The notes below the pieces were generated by a model. It ran no database searches. It was not told where the DNA came from and saw only the letters and a program-made list of their open reading frames with translations. Made by a program: the position numbers and the translations under genes. DNA of 64,000 nucleotides from assembly GCA_001592805.2 (NCBI GenBank), contig CP051142.1, positions 186,001-250,000 of the forward strand, in the 5' to 3' direction. The stretch is from Peltaster fructicola. Lineage: Eukaryota; Ascomycota; Dothideomycetes. How positions within the stretch are numbered: the first letter of the stretch is position 1; each line of letters starts with the position of its first letter. Of this stretch, positions 37,145-47,252 are shown piece by piece.

Positions 37145-37250
37145 CCACGAAGACGATTCGACTTCTGCGACGGCGAGCTTCACGCCATTGACTACACTCT
37201 TTCCTTCGCGGCGAGATAGACAAGCGCCAGCGTCACGACTTGTCGCTACA

Positions 37251-37875
37251 ATGGGCTCAACCGGACAGGCGATGAAGGGCGCAGCCAACAAAGCTGCTGT
37301 CTTCAAGGTGAGCCGCCGTACAATGCCGATATCTGCGAAAGATGCTGACGAGCGAGCAGAAATATACAGTGCAGCCTACAGGCTTCTGGGCACGCGTCAA
37401 CAACTTCTTCGCCGTGGATCCGAAACGCTCTACTGGTATTCCCTTCAACGCACAGTTTCGACTTCCAGCACCTGGTGCAAACGATCCACTGCTCTACGAC
37501 GATCCAGTTACGATTCCAGCCGCAGATCTCGCCGAGAACCCATACTGGAAGCGCGACGTACGCAGGAACTATCCAAAGCTCTCGGTTGTCAGACAGCCAG
37601 ATGTTGTTGCACTCCTGAGCGTCGGCTCAGCAGCACAACCCAAGGATGTGCTTCAGATTGGTGATGCTGGCAACAAGCAATTGGCGGAGCTGAAGAGCGA
37701 GGGAGAGGAGGGATTGAGTGCGTTCTTTCAGAAGGAGACTGCTGCTGCAAAATCGGTGCTTGGTGCTGATGGCTTGCCACCTCTTCCAGCTTCAAGACAT
37801 TTGCAAGGCAAGAGATACAACTTAGAGCAGGAGCAGTCATATGAGGGCAAATACCCATGCAGAGTCTTCTCGTAG
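37251..37875 (+). CDS. NADH:ubiquinone oxidoreductase 21.3 kDa subunit (fungal accessory subunit)
   Basis: Accessory subunit of mitochondrial complex I found in fungi (Neurospora 21.3 kDa type, Yarrowia NUZM type). Two exons: 37251-37307 (MGSTGQAMKGAANKAAVFK) and 37360-37875, split by a 52-nt intron; 190 residues, frame intact. Family blocks: KYTVQPTGFWARVNNFFAVD, RSTGIPFNAQFR, YDDPVTIPAADLAENPYWKR, DVRRNYPKLSVVRQPDVVAL and LSVGSAAQPKDVLQIGDAG. The name rests on these blocks rather than on a cofactor motif. Confidence 0.9.
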
Positions 37876-38424
37876 GTTGTATACAAGAGTTGTATCTATT
37901 ATACCACAGTAGAAGGATCCGTCAAAGCCTATGAGACTCGTTCCACTTTGAGTCCATACCAGGCAGCGGAACTACATGAGAGATGAGAACAGGTCGTGAC
38001 CATCACCTATGAGCCCTCGAGAAGGACCAGGTATAAATTCAGGAGACGGGCAGTGAGCAGACGTTTCGCTAGATCATAACCTCCGAATGTTGTGATTAAA
38101 ACGAGGCTGGGCATTCTGTCGTTCTTTCGAGGAACCTCATATTTGATCACACAATTCTTGCACGGGTGAATTTGTTCAACACAGGCGTGAGAGGATAGAT
38201 TGGTTTGGAGCTTCGCTCAGTACTTCATACCAGAGTTACTTCATGGTAGATATTGGGTATTAGGTAACAAAACTCATTCATCGTCCTCCCATTTCGCTCA
38301 TAGAGTCATTCCGACGTCGCTTAGGTGTGAATGCCGTGGAGCACATCCATCAAGAATGATGCTCAGTGTGTGTTGTGGTGTGGGTGTGATGAGAGTGAGG
38401 AGTAGTCTGGTGGTGGCCAGCTTC
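37876..38424. other. convergent intergenic region
   Basis: 549 bp between the complex I subunit gene and the HSP9/12 gene, which converge. No coding frame or repeat recognised. Confidence 0.4.
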
Positions 38425-38734
38425 CTAGTGCTTGTCGCCAAGACCGACAGCGTTCTTGATCTTGTCGCCGACAGTCTCACCAGCTCCGGATGAGTCCTTC
38501 TCACGGGAGAACTTGTCAGAGACTGACTGGGTGGTGCTCTTCTGGCTGTCTGGGACGGCGTCACTGTGTTCGTCAGTGGATGTACTTGGAGACTGTTCAG
38601 AGAGCGTACCGAGCGATCTTGTCACCAGCTCCGGTGAGGTTGTCTCCCATGCGGTCCAAGGTGGACTTGGAAGAGTCTGGCTGAACAGCGTCACCGATCT
38701 TGTCGGAGAGGTTCTTGCGTCCTGAGTCAGTCAT
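38425..38734 (-). CDS. HSP9/HSP12-family small stress protein
   Basis: Small, highly hydrophilic, intrinsically disordered protein that becomes helical on membranes and protects cells in heat, osmotic and stationary-phase stress. Two exons (ATG 38734; 46-nt intron 38564-38609, GTACGC donor, CAG acceptor) give 87 residues. It opens MTDSGRKNLSDKIGDAVQPD, continues SSKSTLDRMGDNLTGAGDKI, then STTQSVSDKFSREKDSSGAG and ends with the family's hallmark GDKIKNAVGLGDKH. Frame intact. I looked for CCCCT stress elements just upstream and saw none. Confidence 0.92.
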
Positions 38735-39210
38735 GATGGCGGTTGTGTTGGTTGTTTGTTTGATTGATTGAGTTGTAGTGTGTGAGAGAGTTGTGGTGGG
38801 AGAGAAGAGGCAGTAGGAAGAAGGCAGCTACTTATGCTGTGAATACAGGAGCACGGACTACAAACAAGGCATGTGCCATTGCCAGTCTCGCAGCTTCACT
38901 GGCGACATCATGTGTACGTCACTCGCGGCTTCAGCTATCATTCACAATGAAAGTGAAGGAAGGAGTCGGGGCAGCATAGCATATCGGAAGCCTACAGAAG
39001 GGCCAGTTGTCATGCGGTGCTCGAGTCTAGACGAATGAAAGCAGAGTGGTCAGCAGACAGCTCCTCGTATGACGAAAGCCACAACAGGGTGGAAGAGTAC
39101 GATCGTGATGCTGTGCCTCGATCGTCTGCTTCGAGGCAGTCCACTGTGGCTACGTATGCTCAAGATCTTCATACAATGCCGAGCGCTTAGCATTCCCTTG
39201 TGTGAGAATC

Positions 39211-39585
39211 CTACTGCGCCACCCTGGTCTGCAGCATTGTAGCCATGACGCTTGTGCCCTTTCTGCCAACTTTGGCAGCTAGGCAAGCTCTGAGAGGAGC
39301 TTCTTTGTGATCCCCGGAAAATGAGGGCTGGTAGATCATCGAGGGGCATGGAGGGACGTCAACAACTGACGTCAGAGCAAATCTAGACTGTTCCTGCAAC
39401 ACTCCATAGGTGGCACTTCCAGCAGGCATGAGGTGCCCTCCGCCGATACTCACGATGTTCATGTACGAATGCAAGCTGCGGCATCGGCTCTTGGAGACTG
39501 CAAAGGTCTTCGAGATCGCTCTGCCACCAGATCCTGCTTCTAGAGCCTGCTCCTGACCACCTATGCTGCATGGCCCCTCGCTCAT
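39211..39585 (-). CDS. hypothetical ORF
   Basis: 124 residues from an ATG at 39585 (MSEGPCSIGGQEQALEAGSG), no recognised domain, no membrane segment. It is the longest frame in this gap. Composition is compatible with coding but no homologue comes to mind; it may be chance. Confidence 0.2.
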   Translation of the reverse strand: MSEGPCSIGGQEQALEAGSGGRAISKTFAVSKSRCRSLHSYMNIVSIGGGHLMPAGSATYGVLQEQSRFALTSVVDVPPCPSMIYQPSFSGDHKEAPLRACLAAKVGRKGTSVMATMLQTRVAQ

Positions 39586-39722
39586 CAAGCAGTGTCGATT
39601 TTCACACTCACCGAGCCTGAGTATTGGAACAGTCACTAATAAGATCAAATCTGGTCATGAACATTCACATCTCCTCCTAGTGCTATAGAGTGATGTTGTG
39701 ACATTCAACATCGGCTTCAGCG

Positions 39723-39730
39723 TCACGTGA
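39723..39730. promoter_or_regulatory. TCACGTGA site upstream of the QPRTase gene
   Basis: Palindromic E-box 99 bp upstream of the ATG of the NAD-synthesis gene, the same octamer as at 37087 upstream of the complex I subunit. Function inferred from motif and distance. Confidence 0.4.
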
Positions 39731-39828
39731 ACCAGGCACACTGTCCGCCGACGCGGGCAAGCTCTCAAGTTCATTTCTAGACCTCAAACACACCGTGAAC
39801 GCCTCTTCTGCGCAATCCATACTAGACA

Positions 39829-40770
39829 ATGCCTATCACTGAAGGCGCACCAGCCCACGGCAATCCTGCTCACCTCCTGCCTCCCTCCTGGCGCAAGCAG
39901 ATCACAACATGGCTCGAAGAAGACACACCCAGCTTCGATTATGGCGGATTCGTAGTAGGAGATGATCCAGCCGAGGCACGATTACTTGCAAAGAGCCAGG
40001 GTATACTCGCAGGAGTGCCTTTCTTCGACGAAGTCTTCAAGCAGCTGGACTGCACAGTGGAGTGGCTCGTCAAGGAAGGAGATGAGGTTGGTAAAGAGAA
40101 GAAGCAGGTCTGTGCAATCGTTAGAGGATCAGTGAGGAAGCTGCTGCTTGGCGAACGTGTGGCACTCAACACCCTGTCACGATGCTCCGGCGTTGCCACG
40201 AAATCAAATCTACTGCTCACGCTGCTCCGCCAGGCCGGATACAAGAACATCCTCGCAGGTACAAGGAAGACGACTCCAGGCTTCCGTCTCGTGGAGAAGT
40301 ATGGCATGCTCATTGGCGGCTGTGATCCACATCGACACGACCTGAGTGCCATGACTATGCTCAAAGACAACCACATCTGGGCGTGCGGTGGCTCGATACC
40401 CACAGCGGTAGCTGCAGCCAAGGCTGCGGGTGGCTTCGCAGTAAAGGTCGAGGTTGAATGCTTGACTGAAGAGGAGGCACAGACAGCCATCGAAGCAGGT
40501 GCAGATGTCGTGATGCTGGACAACTTCACTCCGGACGGCGTGCGAGTGGCCAGCCGGAACCTCAAGGAGAAGTACGGCCGAACGAGAGCTCTGATTGAGA
40601 TATCTGGTGGCCTAACTGAGGACAATGTAGCAGACTACGTCTGTGACGACATCGACATCATCAGCTCTAGCAGCATACACCAAGGCGTGAAGCACATAGA
40701 CTTCTCATTGAAGGTGGTGCCTAGGACTGCTAGCAAGAAGCTTGGTGCTGGCGAGAGTGCCGCAGTGTAA
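39829..40770 (+). CDS. BNA6: quinolinate (nicotinate-nucleotide) phosphoribosyltransferase
   Basis: Converts quinolinate and PRPP to nicotinate mononucleotide, CO2 and PPi in de novo NAD synthesis. Single exon, 313 residues. Type II PRTase features: [33 protein letters not shown], the catalytic [40 protein letters not shown] with the PRPP-contacting Arg/His, [43 protein letters not shown], and [20 protein letters not shown]. This series is complete and frame intact. Its stop codon sits inside a hairpin in a 31-bp repeat array. Confidence 0.96.
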   Translation: MPITEGAPAHGNPAHLLPPSWRKQITTWLEEDTPSFDYGGFVVGDDPAEARLLAKSQGILAGVPFFDEVFKQLDCTVEWLVKEGDEVGKEKKQVCAIVRGSVRKLLLGERVALNTLSRCSGVATKSNLLLTLLRQAGYKNILAGTRKTTPGFRLVEKYGMLIGGCDPHRHDLSAMTMLKDNHIWACGGSIPTAVAAAKAAGGFAVKVEVECLTEEEAQTAIEAGADVVMLDNFTPDGVRVASRNLKEKYGRTRALIEISGGLTEDNVADYVCDDIDIISSSSIHQGVKHIDFSLKVVPRTASKKLGAGESAAV

Positions 40771-40822
40771 GCACTGCGATGGCGAGAGTGCTACTGCCTA
40801 GGCACGGCCAAGGCGAGAGTGC
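40750..40822 (+). repeat. 31-bp direct repeat spanning the BNA6 stop codon
   Basis: GGCGAGAGTGC occurs at 40750, 40781 and 40812, an exact period of 31 bp. The first unit holds a perfect 6-bp inverted repeat GCAGTG-taag-CACTGC whose loop contains the TAA stop; the second holds the palindrome GCCTAGGC. The remainder of the units is diverged. Confidence 0.75.
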
Positions 40823-42299
40823 TGACACCTGAATCACCACAAAAGAAAGACACACATCACTTCGATGCTGACAGCGTTGAGATCTGAACTACAGCACCTA
40901 ATAAAGATCAGCTGCCACATCGTCTCAGGCGAAGCGTAGAAATTCAGTCTTCTCCGCTTCCTAAGCAGCTACGCGATTCAGTCACAACACTTCTTGAGGT
41001 ATTTTACAGTCCTGGAACATGCAGTACCGGCGCTTGTGGCGAGTCAGCAGTACGTACAGCGAAGAAGTCTGCTATATTGCATTGTACATCCGCGCCAACC
41101 AACATTAATCATGCATTGAGCCACGGACCAACTAGTCAGATGAATAGTGGTGTAGAGAAGCCACCCGAACCGGACGAGCCCTTAGGACTTGAATAGAACT
41201 CCGTGAGCAGCAATGAAGTTATACGGTATGAGTCGTCATGTGGCTTGAGGCGGTATCAACGGCTTTGCGTTCACCATCTGCCGAATGCAAGCAGAAAGCT
41301 AGGCATCATCTGATACCTGATGCGCGTGCGCGGCTAGCTACACCAACAGACCGCGCTCATTACAGTTGCCGAACAAATCCCTGAGAGGATCCTACCTGCT
41401 AAGCACAGACTGCGTATGCATTTGCCTGAAGTGAGGTTCTCCTATTTCTCGAAAGGATAGACTTCACGCCCGTAGGGTCCACTACTTGACCATTCATCGA
41501 CGATGCGTGCCTCTGCATTCAGCAGATATGGCAAAGATCTCCATTACTAGCAGCTCTGGGGTAGTTTTCGAGTTTAAACTCAAGATTAACATCATGCAGC
41601 CAGACGGCGGTACGCTAGGACTTCCAGGTACCACCGAGGTGTATCACATCAACCTCTACACATCATGTACCCAGCTTGCACGAAGGACAACATCGGAGAG
41701 TCGCTACATCTTCGAGGCCAGAGACGCAGCATCGTCTCAAGAAAGCTGACAGGAGGAGCATGCCATCAGGCAGAGCACGTTTGACCCAGTACACGTATAG
41801 ATGCACAACGGTCCTGCATAGCGCACGGTACTAAATGGCGATCGACATGGACCACAACGGCCAACATCCACATCGTGGCTCTTCGTATTGACACATAGGT
41901 GCAGGGCAGCACCGACTATTACATGCCAGACATGTCGTTTCTATCCTAGTGCTGTACACACCACGAGCTAGACGTGGATCTTTTCCTATTCACGATCACT
42001 TCTGGTTGAAAACGTCTCACTAGAACGAAGGACAAGCGTGCGGCCACAAGTCTCGTCGACGATCATCAATGTCGAGATGATGTACCGTCCGTTGGTCTTG
42101 CCAAGGGGGCGTGCACGACGCCTCCATCGGGCGAGCCAGTAGATCCTCTAATGGTCAGTATAGATACCTCCTTGTCGTCCACTGCAAGACCTCTTCTCTT
42201 CTTCGTGCCATCAACTGTCGTTCATTTCAAGTCTATAACCCAGCCAATTTTCGAACAACCTCCACACAACCTTCAAACAACCTTCAGACCTCACTCAAA
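40823..42299. other. 1.5-kb region without a recognised gene
   Basis: No family recognised. It includes one weak frame (41528-41749) and, in its last part, the promoter of the small secreted-protein gene, which has a direct repeat of ACAACCTTC-like units just before the ATG (about 42255-42295). Confidence 0.4.
41528..41749 (+). CDS. short hypothetical ORF
   Basis: 73 residues from MAKISITSSSGVVFEFKLKI. The strand-like alternating pattern looks coding for about 50 residues. No known domain and no intron signal seen. Confidence 0.2.
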   Translation: MAKISITSSSGVVFEFKLKINIMQPDGGTLGLPGTTEVYHINLYTSCTQLARRTTSESRYIFEARDAASSQES

Positions 42300-42718
42300 A
42301 TGAAGTTCACCGCCGTCCTTGTCGTCCTTGGTGCAGCCTTCGTTGCTGCTGCACCAATTGCATCAAGCCCAACTGACGGCCTCACTTCTATCGGCTCTGC
42401 TCTTGGAAACTCCGTCGGCTCAGCATTTGGCAACGGAAACGGAAACTCGGCTGGTAACGGCGACTCCGCCGGCAACGGTAACGCAGCTGGCAATGGCGAC
42501 GGTGTACGTCCAGTCGATATTCTCCTGAAGATTAATAAACTAATTGACTACACAGAACGGCAACTCAGCTGGCAACGGCAGTGCCAATGGCAACGACCTC
42601 ACTGGCGTTGGCAACCTCCTCAGCGGCAATGGAAACGGCAACGGTAACGGCAACTCTGCTGTAAGTTGGGAATCAAGCACAACGTAACGCATAAGCTAAC
42701 AGTTGACAGTCTTTGTAA
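42300..42718 (+). CDS. small secreted Asn/Gly-repeat protein
   Basis: Three exons: 42300-42503, 42556-42660 and 42710-42718, with introns of 52 nt (GTACGT donor) and 49 nt (GTAAGT donor), 105 residues. A signal peptide is clear (MKFTAVLVVLGAAFVAAAP). The mature part is low complexity: repeated GNGN, SAGNGD and NGNS units with only short ordered stretches (TDGLTSIGSALGNSV, DLTGVGNLLSG). No cysteines. It resembles repeat-rich cell-wall or mucilage proteins of ascomycetes; no function is known. The final 9-nt exon (Ser-Leu-stop) is the least certain part. Confidence 0.7.
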
Positions 42719-42965
42719 GTAGCTTCGAGCTTGTGGTCACGGTATGCTGAGCACACTTCGATGTGTGCTACAAGCTGATCGACTCCAGAAATATCGATCC
42801 CACGCTCGACGTTGACCCATCTATCACCATCGGATAGTCGTAAGACGGAGCAGGGAAAAAGGCGTTCAATATTGTAGCTGCTGTGCAGCATTAGCACCTA
42901 CGCTAAGATTTCATTATGTTAATACGAAAGATCATAAAACATCAAGATCATCAATTTCGTCTCAA

Positions 42966-44531
42966 TCATGTTCGTGTCTCAGCCCAGTGCCACAACGTCG
43001 GATAATCAGGCTTGGAATTGCCATACTTTGCCTGCCAGGCGAAGTAGTACCCCAAAGCCGCCACCGGCTGGCCGACCAGGCAGAAGGACGACCAGAATAT
43101 CAGATTGCCGATCAGCTTCGGATAGTAGCCCTTCATCCTCCGGAAGCGATCTGTGATGATGATCAACGGGATCTGTAGGGCCATACCAGCAAAGGCAATG
43201 CCGATTATGTTGTGGGTGGGCACACCGACCAGTAGTTCATGCAGGGCTGCAGACAAGAGAAAGGTAACGATTGCGGCTGTCGTTGGCGACCATCCCCGAG
43301 CGAGCATGGGTGTGTAGACGTGTCGCTTCATAAATGATGAAACGGGTTTGTTCCAGCTCGTCCAGTAGCTCCGCACATCTGAGCAATTCCACCAGTCACC
43401 ATAGAACTCTCGATCGCCGAAACGCATGAACTCTGCCAACGCATTTAGACCAGCTTGGAAGAGAGCGTAGAAGCCTGCAAGCCAGCAGACAGTGCTGATG
43501 GTGGACAGCTTCAGCACACGCTCGAACATGTTGATCATATCGAGCTTCGAGATGTCTGCAAGGCTGTTCTGCAACAGAGGGACAGCATACTGAGCACTGG
43601 CAACCCAGACAATGAAACAAGCAATGACCATCTCTCCAAGGCGCTGCAAGATCCAGATCCAGCGAATCTTGTCGGTCCGAGGATACACAGGCTGGTATAT
43701 CAGAGTCGGCGCCCACCAGAAGTAGCACAGGTTCGAAATGGTGATGTTCTTCGGGTAGGGACAAGACTTGTAAAGAGGTGAGAGCACATTGCCAGCTGGA
43801 TCTGGCTTGAGCAGTGCATGTCGGAGGTCTCGGTTGGTCAAGGCGTACGAGCACACCTTCAGCCAGACGATGACAGCGTGCAGCTCGCACAACGTGCCAA
43901 TGCCAGGGTTGTGGATGTAAAAGTAGACGACAAAGGTAGAGTAGACCAGGTTGATGCTGATGTTGACGGCATGCAGGAAGCCTATCACCCGCCAGTGCCT
44001 CAGCAATTGTCGTCGCTCAGCCTCCATCTCATTGTTGTCTGCCTCCCTTCTCTTGACTCTTCCCACCGCTCCCATGGCGTACCCTGCAGCGAGCTTTTCG
44101 ATAGCAAGTGCAACAAAGAAGTGGCAGGGCACTGTGAAATACAGCCAGAGTCCATAGAAGAGATCATTCCTCGACGGTCCACTCGAGGACAGCGTCACAC
44201 GTATGCCATATTTCTTGAAGTTCTCAATCATCAACCGGAGGATCATGCATGCCAGGACAGAGAAGGCGAGGTTCTTGAATCCAAGGAAGGATACCTGCTG
44301 CTCGGACTCGCGGCTGAGGCATGTGGTACGGTTCTTCGCATGCACAGCGAAGGCATGCTTATATTTGCTGGAAAACGATTGCTCTGACGATCTCACTGAC
44401 ATTTCTTGTCTTCCGTTCGACAGTGATGACTTGGGCGTGCCGTTCTGATGGACAGGTAACTCTATTGAGCCATTCCCGTTGGCGTGTATGTTCGGCATCG
44501 TCTCGGTCATCGTCTCGGTGGGCGGCGTCAT
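42966..44531 (-). CDS. diacylglycerol/sterol O-acyltransferase (DGAT1/ARE-type MBOAT)
   Basis: ER membrane enzyme that makes triacylglycerol or steryl esters for lipid droplets. Single exon, 521 residues from ATG at 44531 in a good context (caccATGA). A polar N terminus of about 85 residues is followed by about 8-9 membrane segments. Family landmarks: SNLCYFWWAPTLIYQPVYPRT, REFYGDWWNCSDVRSYWTSW (the FYxDWWN active-site motif), WNKPVSSFMKRHVYTP, and SAALHELLVGVPTH with the catalytic His. Whether the preferred acceptor is diacylglycerol or sterol cannot be decided here; the N-terminal region and YPRT block lean towards DGAT1/ARE2. Frame intact. Confidence 0.92.
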   Translation of the reverse strand: MTPPTETMTETMPNIHANGNGSIELPVHQNGTPKSSLSNGRQEMSVRSSEQSFSSKYKHAFAVHAKNRTTCLSRESEQQVSFLGFKNLAFSVLACMILRLMIENFKKYGIRVTLSSSGPSRNDLFYGLWLYFTVPCHFFVALAIEKLAAGYAMGAVGRVKRREADNNEMEAERRQLLRHWRVIGFLHAVNISINLVYSTFVVYFYIHNPGIGTLCELHAVIVWLKVCSYALTNRDLRHALLKPDPAGNVLSPLYKSCPYPKNITISNLCYFWWAPTLIYQPVYPRTDKIRWIWILQRLGEMVIACFIVWVASAQYAVPLLQNSLADISKLDMINMFERVLKLSTISTVCWLAGFYALFQAGLNALAEFMRFGDREFYGDWWNCSDVRSYWTSWNKPVSSFMKRHVYTPMLARGWSPTTAAIVTFLLSAALHELLVGVPTHNIIGIAFAGMALQIPLIIITDRFRRMKGYYPKLIGNLIFWSSFCLVGQPVAALGYYFAWQAKYGNSKPDYPTLWHWAETRT

Positions 44532-45492
44532 GGTGTGTGAAGCATAGCGTGCGTGTTGGTTGAAGCTGTGCCGCAGAAGGATGCTGTCGATGAGCAATCT
44601 GTCATGGCGAACGATTGAGATGATGACCCGGCAGATCTTCGTAAGTAGGTATGAGCTACATTCCTTGTTGGGGCAGTTAGCTCACAAAAGTTGGGACGTC
44701 ATCTTTTTGAGCCCAGAGGATCTAAGAGTTTAAAGACGCACGAAACGGCAAGCATGCAGGAGTTTGTACAACGCGGTGTGATGGGAGCGTGTTCTTCTGC
44801 AGCTATTGACAACTTAATCTGCATCGAGCAAGGCCGTCTGGTCGAGCTTGTGTTGAGAAGGGTACTTGTCTGTCGTCAAAGTTCTATCTGTACGTGTTTC
44901 GACATCGATCACAGGCTTGCAATGAACGACGATCATTTTGAATACAACGTGTAAAAAGCAGCCCTCGGTGGCTGCAGCTCTGCAGTACACAAAGCAGATG
45001 TACTTGCAAAGTGTACGTAGCTCATGACCTCATACTGGTTGTCTGTCGGACTCGCCATGGTAGCACACATTCAGGGTAAGTCATATGACAGGGATCTGTA
45101 GCCGAAGCTGTCACAATCGACTGTGACCTATTGCAAGGTGTGACATATCGTGGTCGATGTCGTGTAATTCTTATTACATTTCGACAGCTCTGCTGCACAT
45201 CGTAGCAGTCTGGCCATCGTTCGCTGGACGTCGGCTGGTGCGGATGGTGAGAAGGCGCTTGTGCCGAAGACTGTCGTTGCTCGAGTGTACTATATGTATG
45301 TCATCGGCATTGACGAGTCTCAAAATGAAGGGCCTAGGGATGTCATCTCGTCATGATGAGCATCGAGACGCTCTGTGACATTGCGAGAAGCGCTGTTGTG
45401 TTTCCGTCGCTTGACGTGTTTGATGGATTATCCAGCTCAAGCTGTGAATCTTGTATGGCTCCATCGAGTGTCCGCGTGTAACATGCGCGGGA
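44532..45492. other. intergenic region upstream of the acyltransferase gene
   Basis: About 960 bp. It should contain the acyltransferase promoter. No supported gene or repeat; the short frames present lack recognisable features. Confidence 0.4.
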
Positions 45493-45964
45493 CTACATGC
45501 CTCCTTGTATGGCGAAGCTCGACAAGACCAGGATCAAGGCGATCGATAGTCCCCAGGTGAACGGTATCCAGGTCGACATCCTAAAGTAGCCAGAGGTATA
45601 CACGCCACCAAGCCTGCGAACAGTCAGCAGTATTCGTATGCATGAACTCTGCGCATACAGCCCACCGACCACATTGCCAGCTATGACCGCTTCTATGCCG
45701 CCAACGAGGCCAAAGATGATTGGCGTGATCCAAATGAATTTCCAGTTGCGCCATTGTATGACCATAGCATACCCTGCGGCAAGAAGATGAATCCCGATGA
45801 CATCAATCAGAGTCCATAGGAGGGTGAAGCGCCAGATGGTTGTGGCATCCCAGAGATATTGGGACTGCGGGCCATAGACAGGAATCGGCCAGTACAGTGA
45901 CGGAAAAGGAGGCGCTTCATATGATAGAGGCCGGGTGTTGACCTGCGTCTTCAGGAAGTTGTTA
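45493..45964 (-). CDS. TMEM170-family membrane protein, 5' exon(s) not resolved
   Basis: Two 3' exons are clear: 45659-45964 and 45493-45613, split by a 45-nt intron (45614-45658, GTATGC donor, CTGAC branch, CAG acceptor). The product reads SLYWPIPVYGPQSQYLWDAT, then four hydrophobic segments: LLWTLIDVIGIHLLAAGYAM, FIWITPIIFGLVGGIEAVIA, GNVVGGLLGGVYTSGYFRMS across the intron, and PFTWGLSIALILVLSS. This fits TMEM170 (PF10190), ER/nuclear-envelope shaping proteins. The exon begins after TAG at 45965-45967 in phase 2; the first exon, with the ATG, lies upstream, perhaps at MSCSDLHLRHQQP near 46176, but its junctions do not resolve. The intron is stop-free and a multiple of three. Confidence 0.75.
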
Positions 45965-46348
45965 CTAGTGCAAATTAGTTGTGCTCGAAGCCGTATTGTC
46001 GTTGCTGTACCTCATAATTCGAGACTGCTTCGTTGGCTACGACGTGCAGCTTGCTCCCAGATACTCAGGCTGCATAACTTGCTATGCCTGGTACCAGCTA
46101 TGGTCAAAACATACAGTGGTGATGATAAGCTCTGGTCGTGGTTGTTGATGACGAAGATGGAGGTCTGAGCAAGACATGGCGGCCACGCGCCGGAAGTGAG
46201 TGTCTATTGATTCTACCGCAAATTGAGGCCTCAGGCAGAACATCCTTGCACAACTACACTACTGTTCGAGCATAATCCATGTGTTCGTCACTGCACAACT
46301 GCTCCACTCGCCATCGTCCACAATGCACTTATAGCGACGACTAGCACC

Positions 46349-46486
46349 ATGGCGAGTCAAGCGAGCATCGAGGAGTTCGTCACTGCGTTCGCAGAGCTGT
46401 TGCGCACCATAATGCGAATGATCAACATCCCGAGACACAGCTTCGTCTGGCACGAGCAGGAGGCCATGTATTACCACAACGAATGA
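46349..46486 (+). CDS. short hypothetical ORF, possibly first exon of the next gene
   Basis: 45 residues (MASQASIEEFVTAFAELLRT). It could be a small protein or the first exon of the orphan gene at 46635: a GTATTA donor near 46472 and the CAG at about 46662 would join in phase, but an intron near 190 nt would be unusually long here. Confidence 0.25.
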   Translation: MASQASIEEFVTAFAELLRTIMRMINIPRHSFVWHEQEAMYYHNE

Positions 46487-46634
46487 TAGAGACACTACAT
46501 GATAGGAAGTCTCCGGAGGTGGTGTAGTAGCTTCTGACGAGCATACCATATATTGGAGGTCGCGACCTCTGGCCTCGCGGGATCGCGCCGCTCTCACCGA
46601 TCAATGACTACTGGCACACGCACCTTGGAAGCCC

Positions 46635-47252
46635 ATGGCTGATGCACATGGCATGGAACACAGGATCGACCCTGACAGCCTCGATCCTCCAGCTGAAGTA
46701 GGTCCTCTCACTGGCAATGTGGATCCATACAATCATGTCATTGTCATTGATACAGGAGCACCAAAGCTACCGGCACGTGTGTTCTCAAGCACAGTGCCAG
46801 GAGATCGTGTCCGTCCTGCTTCGAATCCTCGATCTGATGAGCAACCGTGCTCAGCAATGTGCAAGTACCGTTTGGGAATTCGTCAATTGCCAGCTGTAGA
46901 CCTTATCAAGATGTACGAGAGAAAGCTGGTCGAGCTCTGCTGGATGCCAGATTTCAGGTCGAACGATATTAAAGTGGCCGGCGATCCAGACTATCCACAG
47001 ATAGAGCTTGAAGGATATCTGCTGGTAAAGTGAACCCTAATCGAATGCCTGCAAGCAAACTATGCTTGCTGATATTCAAGGTAGCGTATGAACGAAGCAT
47101 ATCGAGACTGTGGCTGGCCAGGTCCACAGTTCGATGGTGCCAGACTACAAGTGATTGTTGATGTGGATGACTTCGCGGACGACTGTGAGCCGAGTAGTAG
47201 TGACGATGAGGACGATGAACAGCGGGACAGGAGTGACAGAGATGAGTTATGA
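46635..47252 (+). CDS. orphan protein with acidic C-terminal tail
   Basis: Family not recognised. Two exons, 46635-47024 and 47085-47252, with a 60-nt intron (GTAAAG donor, GTAG acceptor), 185 residues. Splicing joins IELEGYLL to RMNEAYRDCGWPGPQFDGAR, where composition stays coding, and ends in an acidic, disordered tail (CEPSSSDDEDDEQRDRSDRD). Central blocks: NHVIVIDTGAPKLPARVFSS and LPAVDLIKMYERKLVELCWM. No signal peptide or membrane helix. The start may be further upstream in another exon (see 46349). Confidence 0.5.

Larger units (their letters stand above)
36528..37250. other. intergenic region upstream of the complex I subunit gene
   Basis: 723 bp. The distal part shows no gene. The last 170 bp carry a 14-bp palindrome with a CACGTG core and a CCAAT box, listed separately, consistent with a respiratory-gene promoter. 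Confidence 0.5.
38735..39828. other. intergenic region between HSP9/12 and quinolinate phosphoribosyltransferase genes
   Basis: 1.09 kb between divergent genes. Apart from the weak reading frame at 39211-39585 and a TCACGTGA site at 39723, nothing was identified. Confidence 0.4.

Noticed and set aside
43396-43890. Cys/His-rich minus-strand frame inside the acyltransferase gene
   Set aside because: It is an alternate-frame shadow of the MBOAT coding sequence.
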